A stretch of 55,717 bases of DNA. Origin: JAQIBY01 sp051747965 (GTDB lineage Bacteria > Bacteroidota > Bacteroidia > Bacteroidales > ML635J-15). Location: positions 1 through 55,717 of the forward strand of contig JBNJGS010000011.1 in assembly GCA_051747965.1 (NCBI GenBank), written 5' to 3'. The notes under the pieces are model-generated. The model worked only from the letters and a program-made list of their open reading frames with translations, did no database searches and had not been told where the DNA came from. Made by a program: the position numbers and the translations under genes. Of the stretch, positions 32,399 to 40,192 are shown piece by piece; within the stretch, counting starts at the first letter, position 1, and every line of letters starts with the position of its first letter.

Positions 32399-34387
32399 CT
32401 AAGTGAGTTCCTGCTTAAAATTAAAGTTGGATGCAGGCTGGATTTGCTCAGACTGAATCAAACGTTTACTGATGGTTTTGACACGATTGGAAGATGGTTT
32501 GGTAAAACTCAGATCAATAAGAAAACGATAAAATCCGGCTTTTCTCAATTTACTATGGTATTGTGTCAGACTTACCGGATTTTCCGGGACAATATGGCTT
32601 ATTCCGTCTTTCCGGAAGTTCAGAAATACCTCACCGGTGCGTTCAGTAAAGCGATCACCGGTTTTTACCGGCATCCTGGAAATAAACAGCCGGGGATGAA
32701 AGTACAGAGGAATAATACCACTTCTGTCATTGCCCCTGACAAGATTATTAAAATCATTTTCCAGCGGTCTGATATAATCATCCACCCCTTGTTCTTTCAA
32801 AGCAAAGATAGCTACATCACTGAAAGAGTAAACATATTCACTTGCAACAATGTGCGTACCAGGATTGCATAACAACTTCTGGGACAGGTGATTGATAGCA
32901 ATGTTTTCAAGTCCTGATGTAAATGCCTGATGACACAGATTTTTGTAAAACTGAAGCTGATTTTCAGGAATGAATTCCGGCAATTCTATGACAATTTTTT
33001 GTTTGAATTTCTGAACCAGTGGCGAATCAAACTTAAACTCCTGCCATTGCTTTCTACTGAGATTGATGAAAAGATATTCCAGTTCCCGCAGATCGGTTTT
33101 TGGCAACCAGGCCAGGGTATCAATTCTGTAACTCAGGCGGGTTTTGTGTTTTCCCGCGATAAATTTGTGGCTCAGTTTTTTTATTGCCTTTTGTTTTTGC
33201 TTTTGAGGCATTTCTTCTTTGATGCCTGGCAGATTTTGGTCAAATCGGTTGGGAAATTTTTTCAACGGAATATCAGAAAGGTATATTTCATCTCCGGATC
33301 TGACTTGTGCAGGTACATTGAAGATTGTATAATAAGCATCCACTTCTTCAAATGACTTGATTTTAAATGTGGAATGCTCGCTTTTCCCGGGGCTAAATAT
33401 CCGCAGGCGGCTATTCTTCACCAGTTCCACATCAGAGTGAAAGCTGAAATGGTCATTTCCTGCGACATCAATTCTACCAAGGAACTTTCCTGTTGCCGGT
33501 GCTTGTGTAATGGCCCGGCTTACATCACCACCCATAAAATACTCTGTTTTTTCCCGTCCCAGGTCGTTGTCAAGCATTGTTTTCGCTTCAGGTATCTTGT
33601 TGTGGTCATCCAGTGCAAGGCGATAGGCCCTGCCCACACGATAGACATATTCTGCAGGTTTCATCCTGCCTTCAATCTTCAGTGATTTAACCCCCAGGCG
33701 TGAAAATTCCGGTATATGACTGATAAGTTCATTGTCTTTCAGGGAAAACAGAAAACCTTTTTCATTTCCTTCGTAAATCCTGCGACAAGGCTGTTTACAC
33801 TGTCCACGGTTTGCACTCATGCCTCCCAGGTAGGAACTGAAAAGACACATGCCTGAAAAGCTATAACACAATGCCCCGTGAACGAAGATTTCAATTTCGG
33901 CACCACCAGTATGACAGATTTTTTCAAGCTCTTCTTTTCTGAGTTCTCTGGCCATAATCACACGCTCCAGACCTGCTTTTGCGGCAAACAGGCTCCCGAT
34001 GCTGTTGTGAAAAGCCATTTGAGTAGAAGCATGTAAGCTGAGTGAGGGGAAAAATCTTTTTGCCAGATGATACACTGCCCAATCCTGGATAATGATAGCA
34101 TCGGGTTGTATTTGTTCCATTTGAAATAATACATCCAGCAATTCACTGATTTCAGCATTTTTGATAACAGTGTTCAGGGTAATATAGACACGTGCATTTT
34201 GCTGATGAGCAATTCCGGTCATCAGTTTTAGCTGAGCAGGGGTAAAGTTGTTGGCTCTTTCTCTGGCATTAAAATGTTTTCCACCCAGATATACAGCATC
34301 CGCACCGGCTTCCAGTGCAGCGTGAAAAGCTTCAATATTACCGGCCGGAAGCAGTAATTCAGGTTTGTTTGTTTGATTTGAACTCAT
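32399..34387 (-). CDS. U32-family protein, RlhA-like (23S rRNA hydroxylation)
   Basis: A 662-residue member of peptidase family U32. The N-terminal half has the U32 barrel (ELLLPAGNIEAFHAALEAGADAVYLG), the conserved Cys residues HGALCYSFSGMCLFS and GQCKQPCR, and KSLKIEGRMKP. The C-terminal half corresponds to the DUF3656 region. Length and layout match E. coli RlhA, needed for hydroxylation of a cytidine in 23S rRNA, rather than the shorter tRNA-acting TrhP/YegQ; this is inference from architecture. Despite the family name, protease activity is doubtful. The -7 box TAAGTTTG ends 7 bases before the ATG. Confidence 0.85.
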   Translation of the reverse strand: MSSNQTNKPELLLPAGNIEAFHAALEAGADAVYLGGKHFNARERANNFTPAQLKLMTGIAHQQNARVYITLNTVIKNAEISELLDVLFQMEQIQPDAIIIQDWAVYHLAKRFFPSLSLHASTQMAFHNSIGSLFAAKAGLERVIMARELRKEELEKICHTGGAEIEIFVHGALCYSFSGMCLFSSYLGGMSANRGQCKQPCRRIYEGNEKGFLFSLKDNELISHIPEFSRLGVKSLKIEGRMKPAEYVYRVGRAYRLALDDHNKIPEAKTMLDNDLGREKTEYFMGGDVSRAITQAPATGKFLGRIDVAGNDHFSFHSDVELVKNSRLRIFSPGKSEHSTFKIKSFEEVDAYYTIFNVPAQVRSGDEIYLSDIPLKKFPNRFDQNLPGIKEEMPQKQKQKAIKKLSHKFIAGKHKTRLSYRIDTLAWLPKTDLRELEYLFINLSRKQWQEFKFDSPLVQKFKQKIVIELPEFIPENQLQFYKNLCHQAFTSGLENIAINHLSQKLLCNPGTHIVASEYVYSFSDVAIFALKEQGVDDYIRPLENDFNNLVRGNDRSGIIPLYFHPRLFISRMPVKTGDRFTERTGEVFLNFRKDGISHIVPENPVSLTQYHSKLRKAGFYRFLIDLSFTKPSSNRVKTISKRLIQSEQIQPASNFNFKQELT

Positions 34388-34394
34388 AGCACTG

Positions 34395-34402
34395 CAAACT
34401 TA
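34395..34402 (-). promoter_or_regulatory. -7 box TAAGTTTG abutting the U32 gene
   Basis: Exact TAnnTTTG with 7 bases to the ATG at 34387, predicting a very short or absent leader. Confidence 0.5.
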
Positions 34403-34436
34403 CAAAAAAAGTATTTGCCCGACAGGCCTGTGATTT

Positions 34437-36812
34437 TCATTTTTGCCGCTCATTCAGTACAGTAAAACGATGCACTTTTCGCTTGCCAAGATTGTCAGTG
34501 AGAATGAGGTGATGTTCTCCCGGACCCGGGCTCAGGCTGATTTGATGATGGTATTTGGTGGAAGCCAGGTATTCATCATCCACATACCAGTAAATGGTAG
34601 CATTTTTATCCTGATGAGCTGCTTCGAAGACAACTTCCTGTTGTATTCCGTCCAGGTCAGTAGGTAAATATATTTCAGCGAAATCATCAGGATAAATAAT
34701 TTCCATATAGTTGCCGGAATGCTCAGGATTGCAAGCCGGATGCCAGGGTGGTGTGCCAAGGTATTCCGGATGTTTTTTGCGATAATACCATTCCATAGCC
34801 GGCGGCAGGACAAATACGGCTTTGTGCTGCATTTTGTCCATATTATAGCATTGCGCGCTGACCTGTTTTGTTCCTGTTTCATCCAGGTGTATCAGCCGGT
34901 GCCAGGGACATTGTGGGTAATGATAAGCAGCTTCCGGGAGCCAAATGCTGTCGGTATCCGGACAAACATTGCCTGCCAGGTATCCGCTTTTCCGGCAAAC
35001 AGGCATTTTTACCATAGCATCAAATGGTTTTTTAAACCACTGGCTGTAAGCCGGAAGAAAATCAAAGATGTCGAACAGGACGGGGGCTGCTGTTTGCAAT
35101 CCGATCAATCCCGGCCGCCCTTCCCCGTCGGCGTTACCAACCCATACAGCAACGGTAAATTCAGGTGTCACGCCAATAGCCCAGGCATCCCGGAAACCAT
35201 AACTTGTACCGGTTTTCCAGGCAATGGCCTGTTCAGAATTGAAATGACGCCAGTTGCCTTTGCCATCCGGACGTTTCACATCCTTCATGGCCTCGAATGT
35301 GTACCATATCCCCGCAGCATCAAGCCGTGCATGGGATTGATAAAAAGGCGTATGGGGTGAAGGTGCAGATTTCAGATAAGCCAGCGGACGAATATCTTCG
35401 GATTTGTAACGGGCATTGTACTCCTGATAATTCATGAGCCGACGACCCATAGAAGCATATGCAGCACATAGTTCATCCAGTCGGCCTTCCGCACCACCCA
35501 GGATGAGAGACAGGCCATAATCACCAGCACTGCGGTCAACTGATCTGATGCGCATTTGTCGCAGGTCTTCTGCAAAAACAGGCACTCCATATTGTTTGAG
35601 TAAATGAACTGCGGGCACATTCAGAGAACGTACGATACAACGGGATGCGGGAACAGCACCGTCATGTCCCAGCATAAAATTTTCAGGCTCATAAGAACCA
35701 AACTGCACCGGGTAATCCGGCACAAGACTGTTGGGAGTAATTTCACCTTTCGAGAGCATGTGGGCATACAAAAAAGGTTTTAAAATGCTACCGGTACTTC
35801 TTCTGGCAGAAGGCATGTCAACAAAACTGTTTTTTCCTTTCTCATCATACAATCCTGTATTGCCAATATATGCAAGAACTTCGCCGCTTCTGGTGTCTGC
35901 AATAATCACTGCCATGTTGTGTATACCGTTTTTCCGGAAGCTCCTGTAGTGCCTGTTGGTGATTTCCATGCTTCGCTCCTGATAAGCTGAATTAATGTGT
36001 GTGTGAAAAATATGCCGGTCAGGATGAAGTCTTTTTAGTTTATGCAAAAGGTGGATGTTCTTATTTGGAAAAGCTTGTAATCCATCCGGGATTTCTTCTG
36101 CCATAGCCAGTTGCCAGGTTCCCCTGTCAATGATATCCTTGTTATACAGCCGGGTAAGCAGCCGGTTGCGTTTCTGTTTTAACTGCTGTCTGTTTTTGTT
36201 CAAATGGATAGAAGCCGGAGCGTTTGGCAAAACAGCCAGCAATGCAGATTCAGCCCATGTAAGGTCTGAGGGTTGTCTGCCAAAGTACCGCCATGCTGCA
36301 GCTTTCAGGCCAACGGTGTTTCCGCCAAAAGGTGCATTGCCGGCATACATTTTTAGAATTTCATCCTTGGAATGTCTGAACTCAAGTTTTTGCGCAAGCA
36401 GGATTTCTATGCTTTTATTTTTTATATTTCGCTTGTCAGCATCCCGCATCATTCGCATCACCTGCATGCTGATGGTACTTCCGCCACTGACAATTCTGCC
36501 TTCACTGACATTTTGCAAAACCGCCCTGCCCATGGCAAGAATATCAATACCACGGTGTTTCATAAAGCGTTTGTCTTCAAAGGTGAGCAGGCAGATTTTA
36601 TATTTTTCGGGAATACTGTCGTTTTCATCCTGAGGAAGTCGCCACTGCCCATCAGAAGCAATTTGTGCCGCCAAAAGTTTATTTCCGTCATCATACAAGA
36701 CAGATGCTGATGGTTTATCAAAGCTTTTCAGAGGTAAAGAAAGCCATATCCCGGTCAGCAGAAGCAAGCTACCTGCAGCCATTAAGAAGGGGTATAGAAA
36801 TCGCGGTTTCAT
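34437..36812 (-). CDS. pbpC: Penicillin-binding protein 1C
   Basis: A bifunctional peptidoglycan synthase of about 791 residues. The start was set at the ATG giving Met-Lys-Pro-Arg, directly before the single N-terminal membrane anchor; the frame extends 72 bases further upstream but would add a charged leader with no family parallel. The glycosyltransferase domain (GT51) has FEDKRFMKHRGID, the transpeptidase domain has the active Ser in STGSILKPF and the KTGTSYGFRDAW motif, and the C-terminal BiPBP_C beta domain that marks PBP1C is present. A TAACTTTA sequence 7 bases before the ATG could be a -7 box. It polymerises glycans outside the inner membrane; penicillin binding is assumed from the family. 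Confidence 0.93.
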   Translation of the reverse strand: MKPRFLYPFLMAAGSLLLLTGIWLSLPLKSFDKPSASVLYDDGNKLLAAQIASDGQWRLPQDENDSIPEKYKICLLTFEDKRFMKHRGIDILAMGRAVLQNVSEGRIVSGGSTISMQVMRMMRDADKRNIKNKSIEILLAQKLEFRHSKDEILKMYAGNAPFGGNTVGLKAAAWRYFGRQPSDLTWAESALLAVLPNAPASIHLNKNRQQLKQKRNRLLTRLYNKDIIDRGTWQLAMAEEIPDGLQAFPNKNIHLLHKLKRLHPDRHIFHTHINSAYQERSMEITNRHYRSFRKNGIHNMAVIIADTRSGEVLAYIGNTGLYDEKGKNSFVDMPSARRSTGSILKPFLYAHMLSKGEITPNSLVPDYPVQFGSYEPENFMLGHDGAVPASRCIVRSLNVPAVHLLKQYGVPVFAEDLRQMRIRSVDRSAGDYGLSLILGGAEGRLDELCAAYASMGRRLMNYQEYNARYKSEDIRPLAYLKSAPSPHTPFYQSHARLDAAGIWYTFEAMKDVKRPDGKGNWRHFNSEQAIAWKTGTSYGFRDAWAIGVTPEFTVAVWVGNADGEGRPGLIGLQTAAPVLFDIFDFLPAYSQWFKKPFDAMVKMPVCRKSGYLAGNVCPDTDSIWLPEAAYHYPQCPWHRLIHLDETGTKQVSAQCYNMDKMQHKAVFVLPPAMEWYYRKKHPEYLGTPPWHPACNPEHSGNYMEIIYPDDFAEIYLPTDLDGIQQEVVFEAAHQDKNATIYWYVDDEYLASTKYHHQISLSPGPGEHHLILTDNLGKRKVHRFTVLNERQK

Positions 36813-36951
36813 ACGCTGTAAAGTTAATAAAATGCCTGATGATGACAGATGCTGACAAGTGTGAAAATTTTCAGTACTCTTCAATACCCTAAATCTTCTC
36901 TGGCTCAGACAAAGCAGATATTGCAGCGTGGCGAAGCCGGATTATCCTGTA

Positions 36952-37036
36952 TGCCTGTGCTTTGAGGTTTTGCCCCGTCAGGCAGAGTGACAGGAGAAAC
37001 TCCTGCCTGCGGGTATCAAAACCCATAGCACAGGCA
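36952..37036. repeat. 85-base inverted repeat (element copy B core)
   Basis: Nested perfect arms in order: TGCCTGTGCT (36952-36961) with AGCACAGGCA (37027-37036); GGTTTTG (36966-36972) with CAAAACC (37017-37023); CCCG (36974-36977) with CGGG (37010-37013); CAGGCAG (36979-36985) with CTGCCTG (37003-37009). The apical loop is 17 bases. No T-tract follows on either side, so it is not a simple terminator. Confidence 0.88.
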
Positions 37037-37090
37037 GGCAGATAGCAGGCGCAGACACTGATTATTGTTTAAGAAAAAGAAAACTCCTCA

Positions 37091-37109
37091 TGCTGCCCAA
37101 AAAAAGACC
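37091..37109. repeat. 19-base block shared with 10857-10875
   Basis: TGCTGCCCAAAAAAAGACC, identical to the copy at 10857-10875 and in the same orientation relative to its hairpin. Here it is not part of a terminator stem. Confidence 0.75.
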
Positions 37110-37162
37110 ATCAAAAAAAAATCAATATGACAAAAAGCAGGACAAAAAAAACATAAGTTTAC

Positions 37163-37170
37163 TATCTTTG
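37163..37170 (+). promoter_or_regulatory. -7 box TATCTTTG for the 37-39 kb operon
   Basis: Exact TAnnTTTG, 7 bases before the ATG of the 47-residue membrane protein. Confidence 0.6.
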
Positions 37171-37177
37171 ACGGGAA

Positions 37178-37321
37178 ATGGAAAAGCGGAAACTCACAAA
37201 GACTGAATGGGGCATGATCATCGTCGCTGTTGTGCTGGTGGTGTTGATTGCCTTATCCTGGGACCGGGTGAGTAGTCGCATTGAACAAGTGTGGAAAGTA
37301 TATACAGAAACCGGAGAATAG
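37178..37321 (+). CDS. 47-residue single-pass membrane mini-protein
   Basis: A short open frame (ATG at 37178, TAG at 37319-37321). It encodes a charged N-terminus (Met-Glu-Lys-Arg-Lys), one hydrophobic helix at about residues 12-28 (MIIVAVVLVVLIALSW) and a charged tail. Three points support it as a real gene: an exact -7 box 7 bases upstream, a stop only 2 bases before the next ATG, and a clean transmembrane pattern. I do not recognise a family. It may be a small partner or assembly factor for the following membrane protein; that is inference from coupling only. Confidence 0.6.
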   Translation: MEKRKLTKTEWGMIIVAVVLVVLIALSWDRVSSRIEQVWKVYTETGE

Positions 37322-37323
37322 AT

Positions 37324-38019
37324 ATGAAGAGAGCTGATTTGTTAGTTATTTTGGGAGTAATTGCGGTTTTTGCACCGTTTTTTTTGTCAGAAGCTGTGTA
37401 TGATTTTTACATTGCATTTAACAAAGAACACGGCCTGCTGATGAGTTTCATCAAGTTTGCCCTGCTGGCGACTTTTGGTGAAAGCCTGGGCCTGCGCATA
37501 AAAAAAGGCGTATATTATGAAAAAGGTTTCGGGCTGATACCCCGAGCCATTGTCTGGGGACTGATTGGTGTGGTGATAAAAATTGCATTCATTATTTTCA
37601 CACATGGCACACTTGCTTTTTTGGAGTATGTGGGCATGGAAGATGCCACATCAACCTATAGGGCAGGTTTTACCGGAGGTAAACTGCTTGCAGCATTTTG
37701 TATTTCAGCCTTTATGAACCTGATTTTTGCTCCGGTATTTATGACATTTCATAAAATCACCGATACCCATATTGTGGCAAATGGCGGAACCCTGCGTGGT
37801 TTTTTTACACCCATAAATTATCACAGGATTTTCACTGAGCTCAACTGGAGTGTTCAGTGGAATTTTGTGTTTAAAAAAACCATTCCGTTTTTCTGGATAC
37901 CGGCGCACACCATTACCTTTTTGTTGCCGGCAGAATGGCAGGTTTTATTCGCAGCCATACTTGGCATTGTGCTGGGCGTTTTGTTATCGGTGGCAAGTAT
38001 AATGGGACGAAAAACATAA
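37324..38019 (+). CDS. Integral membrane protein, possibly Mpv17/PMP22-like
   Basis: A 231-residue membrane protein with about five hydrophobic segments (near residues 8-26, 42-58, 75-100, 120-140 and 205-225). The start was placed at the ATG two bases after the mini-protein stop; the frame can be read 33 bases further upstream only from a GTG inside that gene. The C-terminal part, with WNFVFKKTIPFFWIPAHTITFLLP, is reminiscent of the Mpv17/PMP22 family signature, but I am not certain. It is followed after 6 bases by the BadF-type ATPase gene. Function unknown. Confidence 0.75.
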   Translation: MKRADLLVILGVIAVFAPFFLSEAVYDFYIAFNKEHGLLMSFIKFALLATFGESLGLRIKKGVYYEKGFGLIPRAIVWGLIGVVIKIAFIIFTHGTLAFLEYVGMEDATSTYRAGFTGGKLLAAFCISAFMNLIFAPVFMTFHKITDTHIVANGGTLRGFFTPINYHRIFTELNWSVQWNFVFKKTIPFFWIPAHTITFLLPAEWQVLFAAILGIVLGVLLSVASIMGRKT

Positions 38020-38025
38020 GAAGAT

Positions 38026-38880
38026 ATGAGGATAATTGCAGACAGCGGATCGACAAAAACAAACTGGTATATACTTTCCGATGAGGGAGAGGTAGTACAG
38101 TTTGAATCCAAAGGCCTGAATCCCTACATTGTGCGTACCGGCACAGTTTACAAGGAAATCAAAAGCAATTTTCCAAAGAAAAGGTTTTCACCTCTGCAGG
38201 TGAAGGAACTGTACTTTTACGGTTCCGGTTGTTCCGGTTCTGTTCAGAAAGAGCTGATTTTTGCCGGTCTGGAGCGGTATTTTCCGGCTACCATTATTCA
38301 TGTTTTTCATGATTTGCTTGGAGCTGCCCGCTCCTTGTGGGGAAAAGAACATGGTTTGGTTGCCATTTTGGGAACCGGCTCCAGCACTGCACTGTATGAC
38401 GGCAGAAATGTGAGTGAGCAGGTACCATCACTTGGTTATATCCTTGGTGACGAGGGGAGCGGTGCTTATCTGGGCAAACGTTTGCTAAAAGCCTATCTGG
38501 AAAACGAATTGCCTGTACCACTGTCCAAAAAGTTTAACAAAGCCTACAAACTTGATTTAAGTGGTTTTCTGGAGCATGTTTATAAAGACGAGTATCCGAA
38601 CAGATTTTTGGGTCAGATGACCTATTTCATCAAAGAAAATATGGATCATCCCTACATGCGGCAACTTGTAGAAGAGGCCTTTGATGCCTTTTTTGAGCAT
38701 CAGATACTGAAATACCAGCATTTTTTGCATTATACGCTTCGTTGTACCGGTTCGGTTGCATGGCAATTTCGTGAAATTCTGGAGGCATCTGCCGAAAAAG
38801 CCGGCATTACAATTGATAAAATCGTATCCGACCCCTTACCCGGACTGATTGAATACCACAATACGTTTTTGGAATTGTGA
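38026..38880 (+). CDS. BadF/BadG/BcrA-type ATPase, GlcNAc-kinase-like
   Basis: A 284-residue actin-fold sugar kinase-like ATPase. The phosphate-1 motif DSGSTKTNW is at residues 5-13, the phosphate-2 motif LGTGSSTALYDG is near 118, and LGDEGSGAYLG follows, all typical of the N-acetylglucosamine kinase-like branch of the BadF/BadG family. No Cys ligands for an iron-sulfur cluster like those of benzoyl-CoA reductase activators are seen, so a sugar kinase role is more likely. It is the third gene of the operon that starts with the mini-protein. No terminator is evident after it. Confidence 0.88.
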   Translation: MRIIADSGSTKTNWYILSDEGEVVQFESKGLNPYIVRTGTVYKEIKSNFPKKRFSPLQVKELYFYGSGCSGSVQKELIFAGLERYFPATIIHVFHDLLGAARSLWGKEHGLVAILGTGSSTALYDGRNVSEQVPSLGYILGDEGSGAYLGKRLLKAYLENELPVPLSKKFNKAYKLDLSGFLEHVYKDEYPNRFLGQMTYFIKENMDHPYMRQLVEEAFDAFFEHQILKYQHFLHYTLRCTGSVAWQFREILEASAEKAGITIDKIVSDPLPGLIEYHNTFLEL

Positions 38881-39258
38881 TCTTACAAGCCAACAAAAAA
38901 CAATGATTTAACATTTTACTATTTTATAATTGTTACCAATATAAATTATTTATATATTGCAGCAATCAAACCTATAAATGATTCGGCATATACCAACTTA
39001 ATTATTACAATTTGAAGCTCTGATGTTTGCAGAATACAAGAAGAAAAATGCATGGTTTAAAAACGACCACAGGGGCCGGTGGAATACCTGCATTAACGCA
39101 TATAAATCGCATCCTCTTTTACAATTTCCAAATCATCCTGCATTTCAATTCGTCTTAATGCCGTTTCAGTTAGTGACATGGACTTTTCATAATTACCCGC
39201 CGATGAATCATTACAAACAAAGCATAATCACAGATTTACACATCAAAAAAAACAATGT
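38881..39258. other. AT-rich intergenic gap, 378 bases
   Basis: Markedly A/T-rich, particularly 38900-39020. A TTG at 38931-38933 and TATATTGC 20 bases downstream give a weak promoter-like pair. A 79-codon frame (39023-39262) crosses its right half and overlaps the next ATG, but its composition looks random and I did not call it. Confidence 0.45.
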
Positions 39259-40173
39259 ATGAAAAAAATCATTTTACCAGTTTTGCTAATGCTGATCCTG
39301 CCTGTTTCAAATCTTGTACAGGGGCAGGAGATGAGACGAGAAGTTTCAACAGGAGAAGGCCTGCCATCCTTTTTTCCCTACCTGGGCTTAGAGTATTCAC
39401 GCGCCAAAGTTATAAGATCTGATGTTTACTTTAAGTTTGCAATGGGTGCCCAATATTATTACAATGATGACTGGACATTTTTTGCTGATTATGGAATAGA
39501 CTTTGTAGAGAGAAAAACAGATATCGCCAGCCGCAGGCAGAACCTCAGAATAGGGACTTCGCATTTGCTGGCCGGCGGCCTCAAAACAAAAGATGTTGAT
39601 GAGCACTACAAGAATAGTAAGTTTAGGGGATTGAATGTAAAGGGGGGGCTGGATTATCGTGTTGATTTACTCGTAAAATACGCAAGTAACGCTCAATATG
39701 ATGATGATTTATTTGGTGTTCCTTTGCAATCATTCGGTATCACTTCCTTTTTCATAGGGCTTGAATTCATGCACAGAAAGGTGACCAATTATGTTAACTG
39801 GAACTATTCCCGCGGTATTTCCATTAAAAAATATGGATGGAATCAACATCTTTCTGTAGACCTGACATTTTTCAGCTTTTCAAATAAAACAAATTTCCGG
39901 ATTTATAATGATTGGGATGATTATCTTGATGATTCTCAGAATTATGAAATCAAAAAACTTATTGGAAATGATTATGACACAATGTATAAATTGCGAAGAA
40001 CAGGAATTCGCCTGGGGTACTACTTGACCAGGTTTATATCAAAAGGCTCTTCCCACCGTATAGGATTTGAAGTAGGTTATCATCCTTTCATTGAAAAGAA
40101 ATATGTCATTGAGGATATGCCCATGGGATCATACATAAACATTCATTACACCAGCGCTTTACCTTTGTTTTAA
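39259..40173 (+). CDS. Secreted beta-rich protein, probably outer-membrane
   Basis: A 304-residue protein with a signal peptide of about 22 residues ending in Gly-Gln-Glu. The rest is rich in Tyr, Phe and Asp with alternating hydrophobic strands, and the C-terminus ends in Leu-Phe, a pattern seen in outer-membrane beta-barrels. I do not recognise a family. It is followed after 19 bases by the PEGA-trypsin lipoprotein and is likely co-transcribed with it, so it may be a partner at the cell surface. Only the envelope location is well supported. Confidence 0.72.
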   Translation: MKKIILPVLLMLILPVSNLVQGQEMRREVSTGEGLPSFFPYLGLEYSRAKVIRSDVYFKFAMGAQYYYNDDWTFFADYGIDFVERKTDIASRRQNLRIGTSHLLAGGLKTKDVDEHYKNSKFRGLNVKGGLDYRVDLLVKYASNAQYDDDLFGVPLQSFGITSFFIGLEFMHRKVTNYVNWNYSRGISIKKYGWNQHLSVDLTFFSFSNKTNFRIYNDWDDYLDDSQNYEIKKLIGNDYDTMYKLRRTGIRLGYYLTRFISKGSSHRIGFEVGYHPFIEKKYVIEDMPMGSYINIHYTSALPLF

Positions 40174-40192
40174 ATGCAAAAAATAAAAAATT

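Larger units (their letters stand above)
36813..37177. other. Intergenic gap with hairpin element copy B
   Basis: About 365 bases between pbpC and the mini-protein gene. It holds an 85-base inverted repeat at 36952-37036, the block GATTATCCT (36940-36948), GATAGCA (37041-37047), the shared 19-base block (37091-37109), A-rich runs, and the -7 box of the next gene. No coding frame seen. Confidence 0.65.

Noticed and set aside
32373..32404. Inverted repeat ACTTAGG / CCTAAGT at the end of the U32 gene as a terminator
   Set aside because: Seven-base arms with an 18-base loop and no T-tract; it also includes the stop codon. It may be chance.
39023..39262. A 79-codon frame that overlaps the start of the secreted protein gene by 4 bases
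   Set aside because: Composition looks random, it has no recognisable motif, and the overlap could be chance; kept only as a remark in the gap entry.
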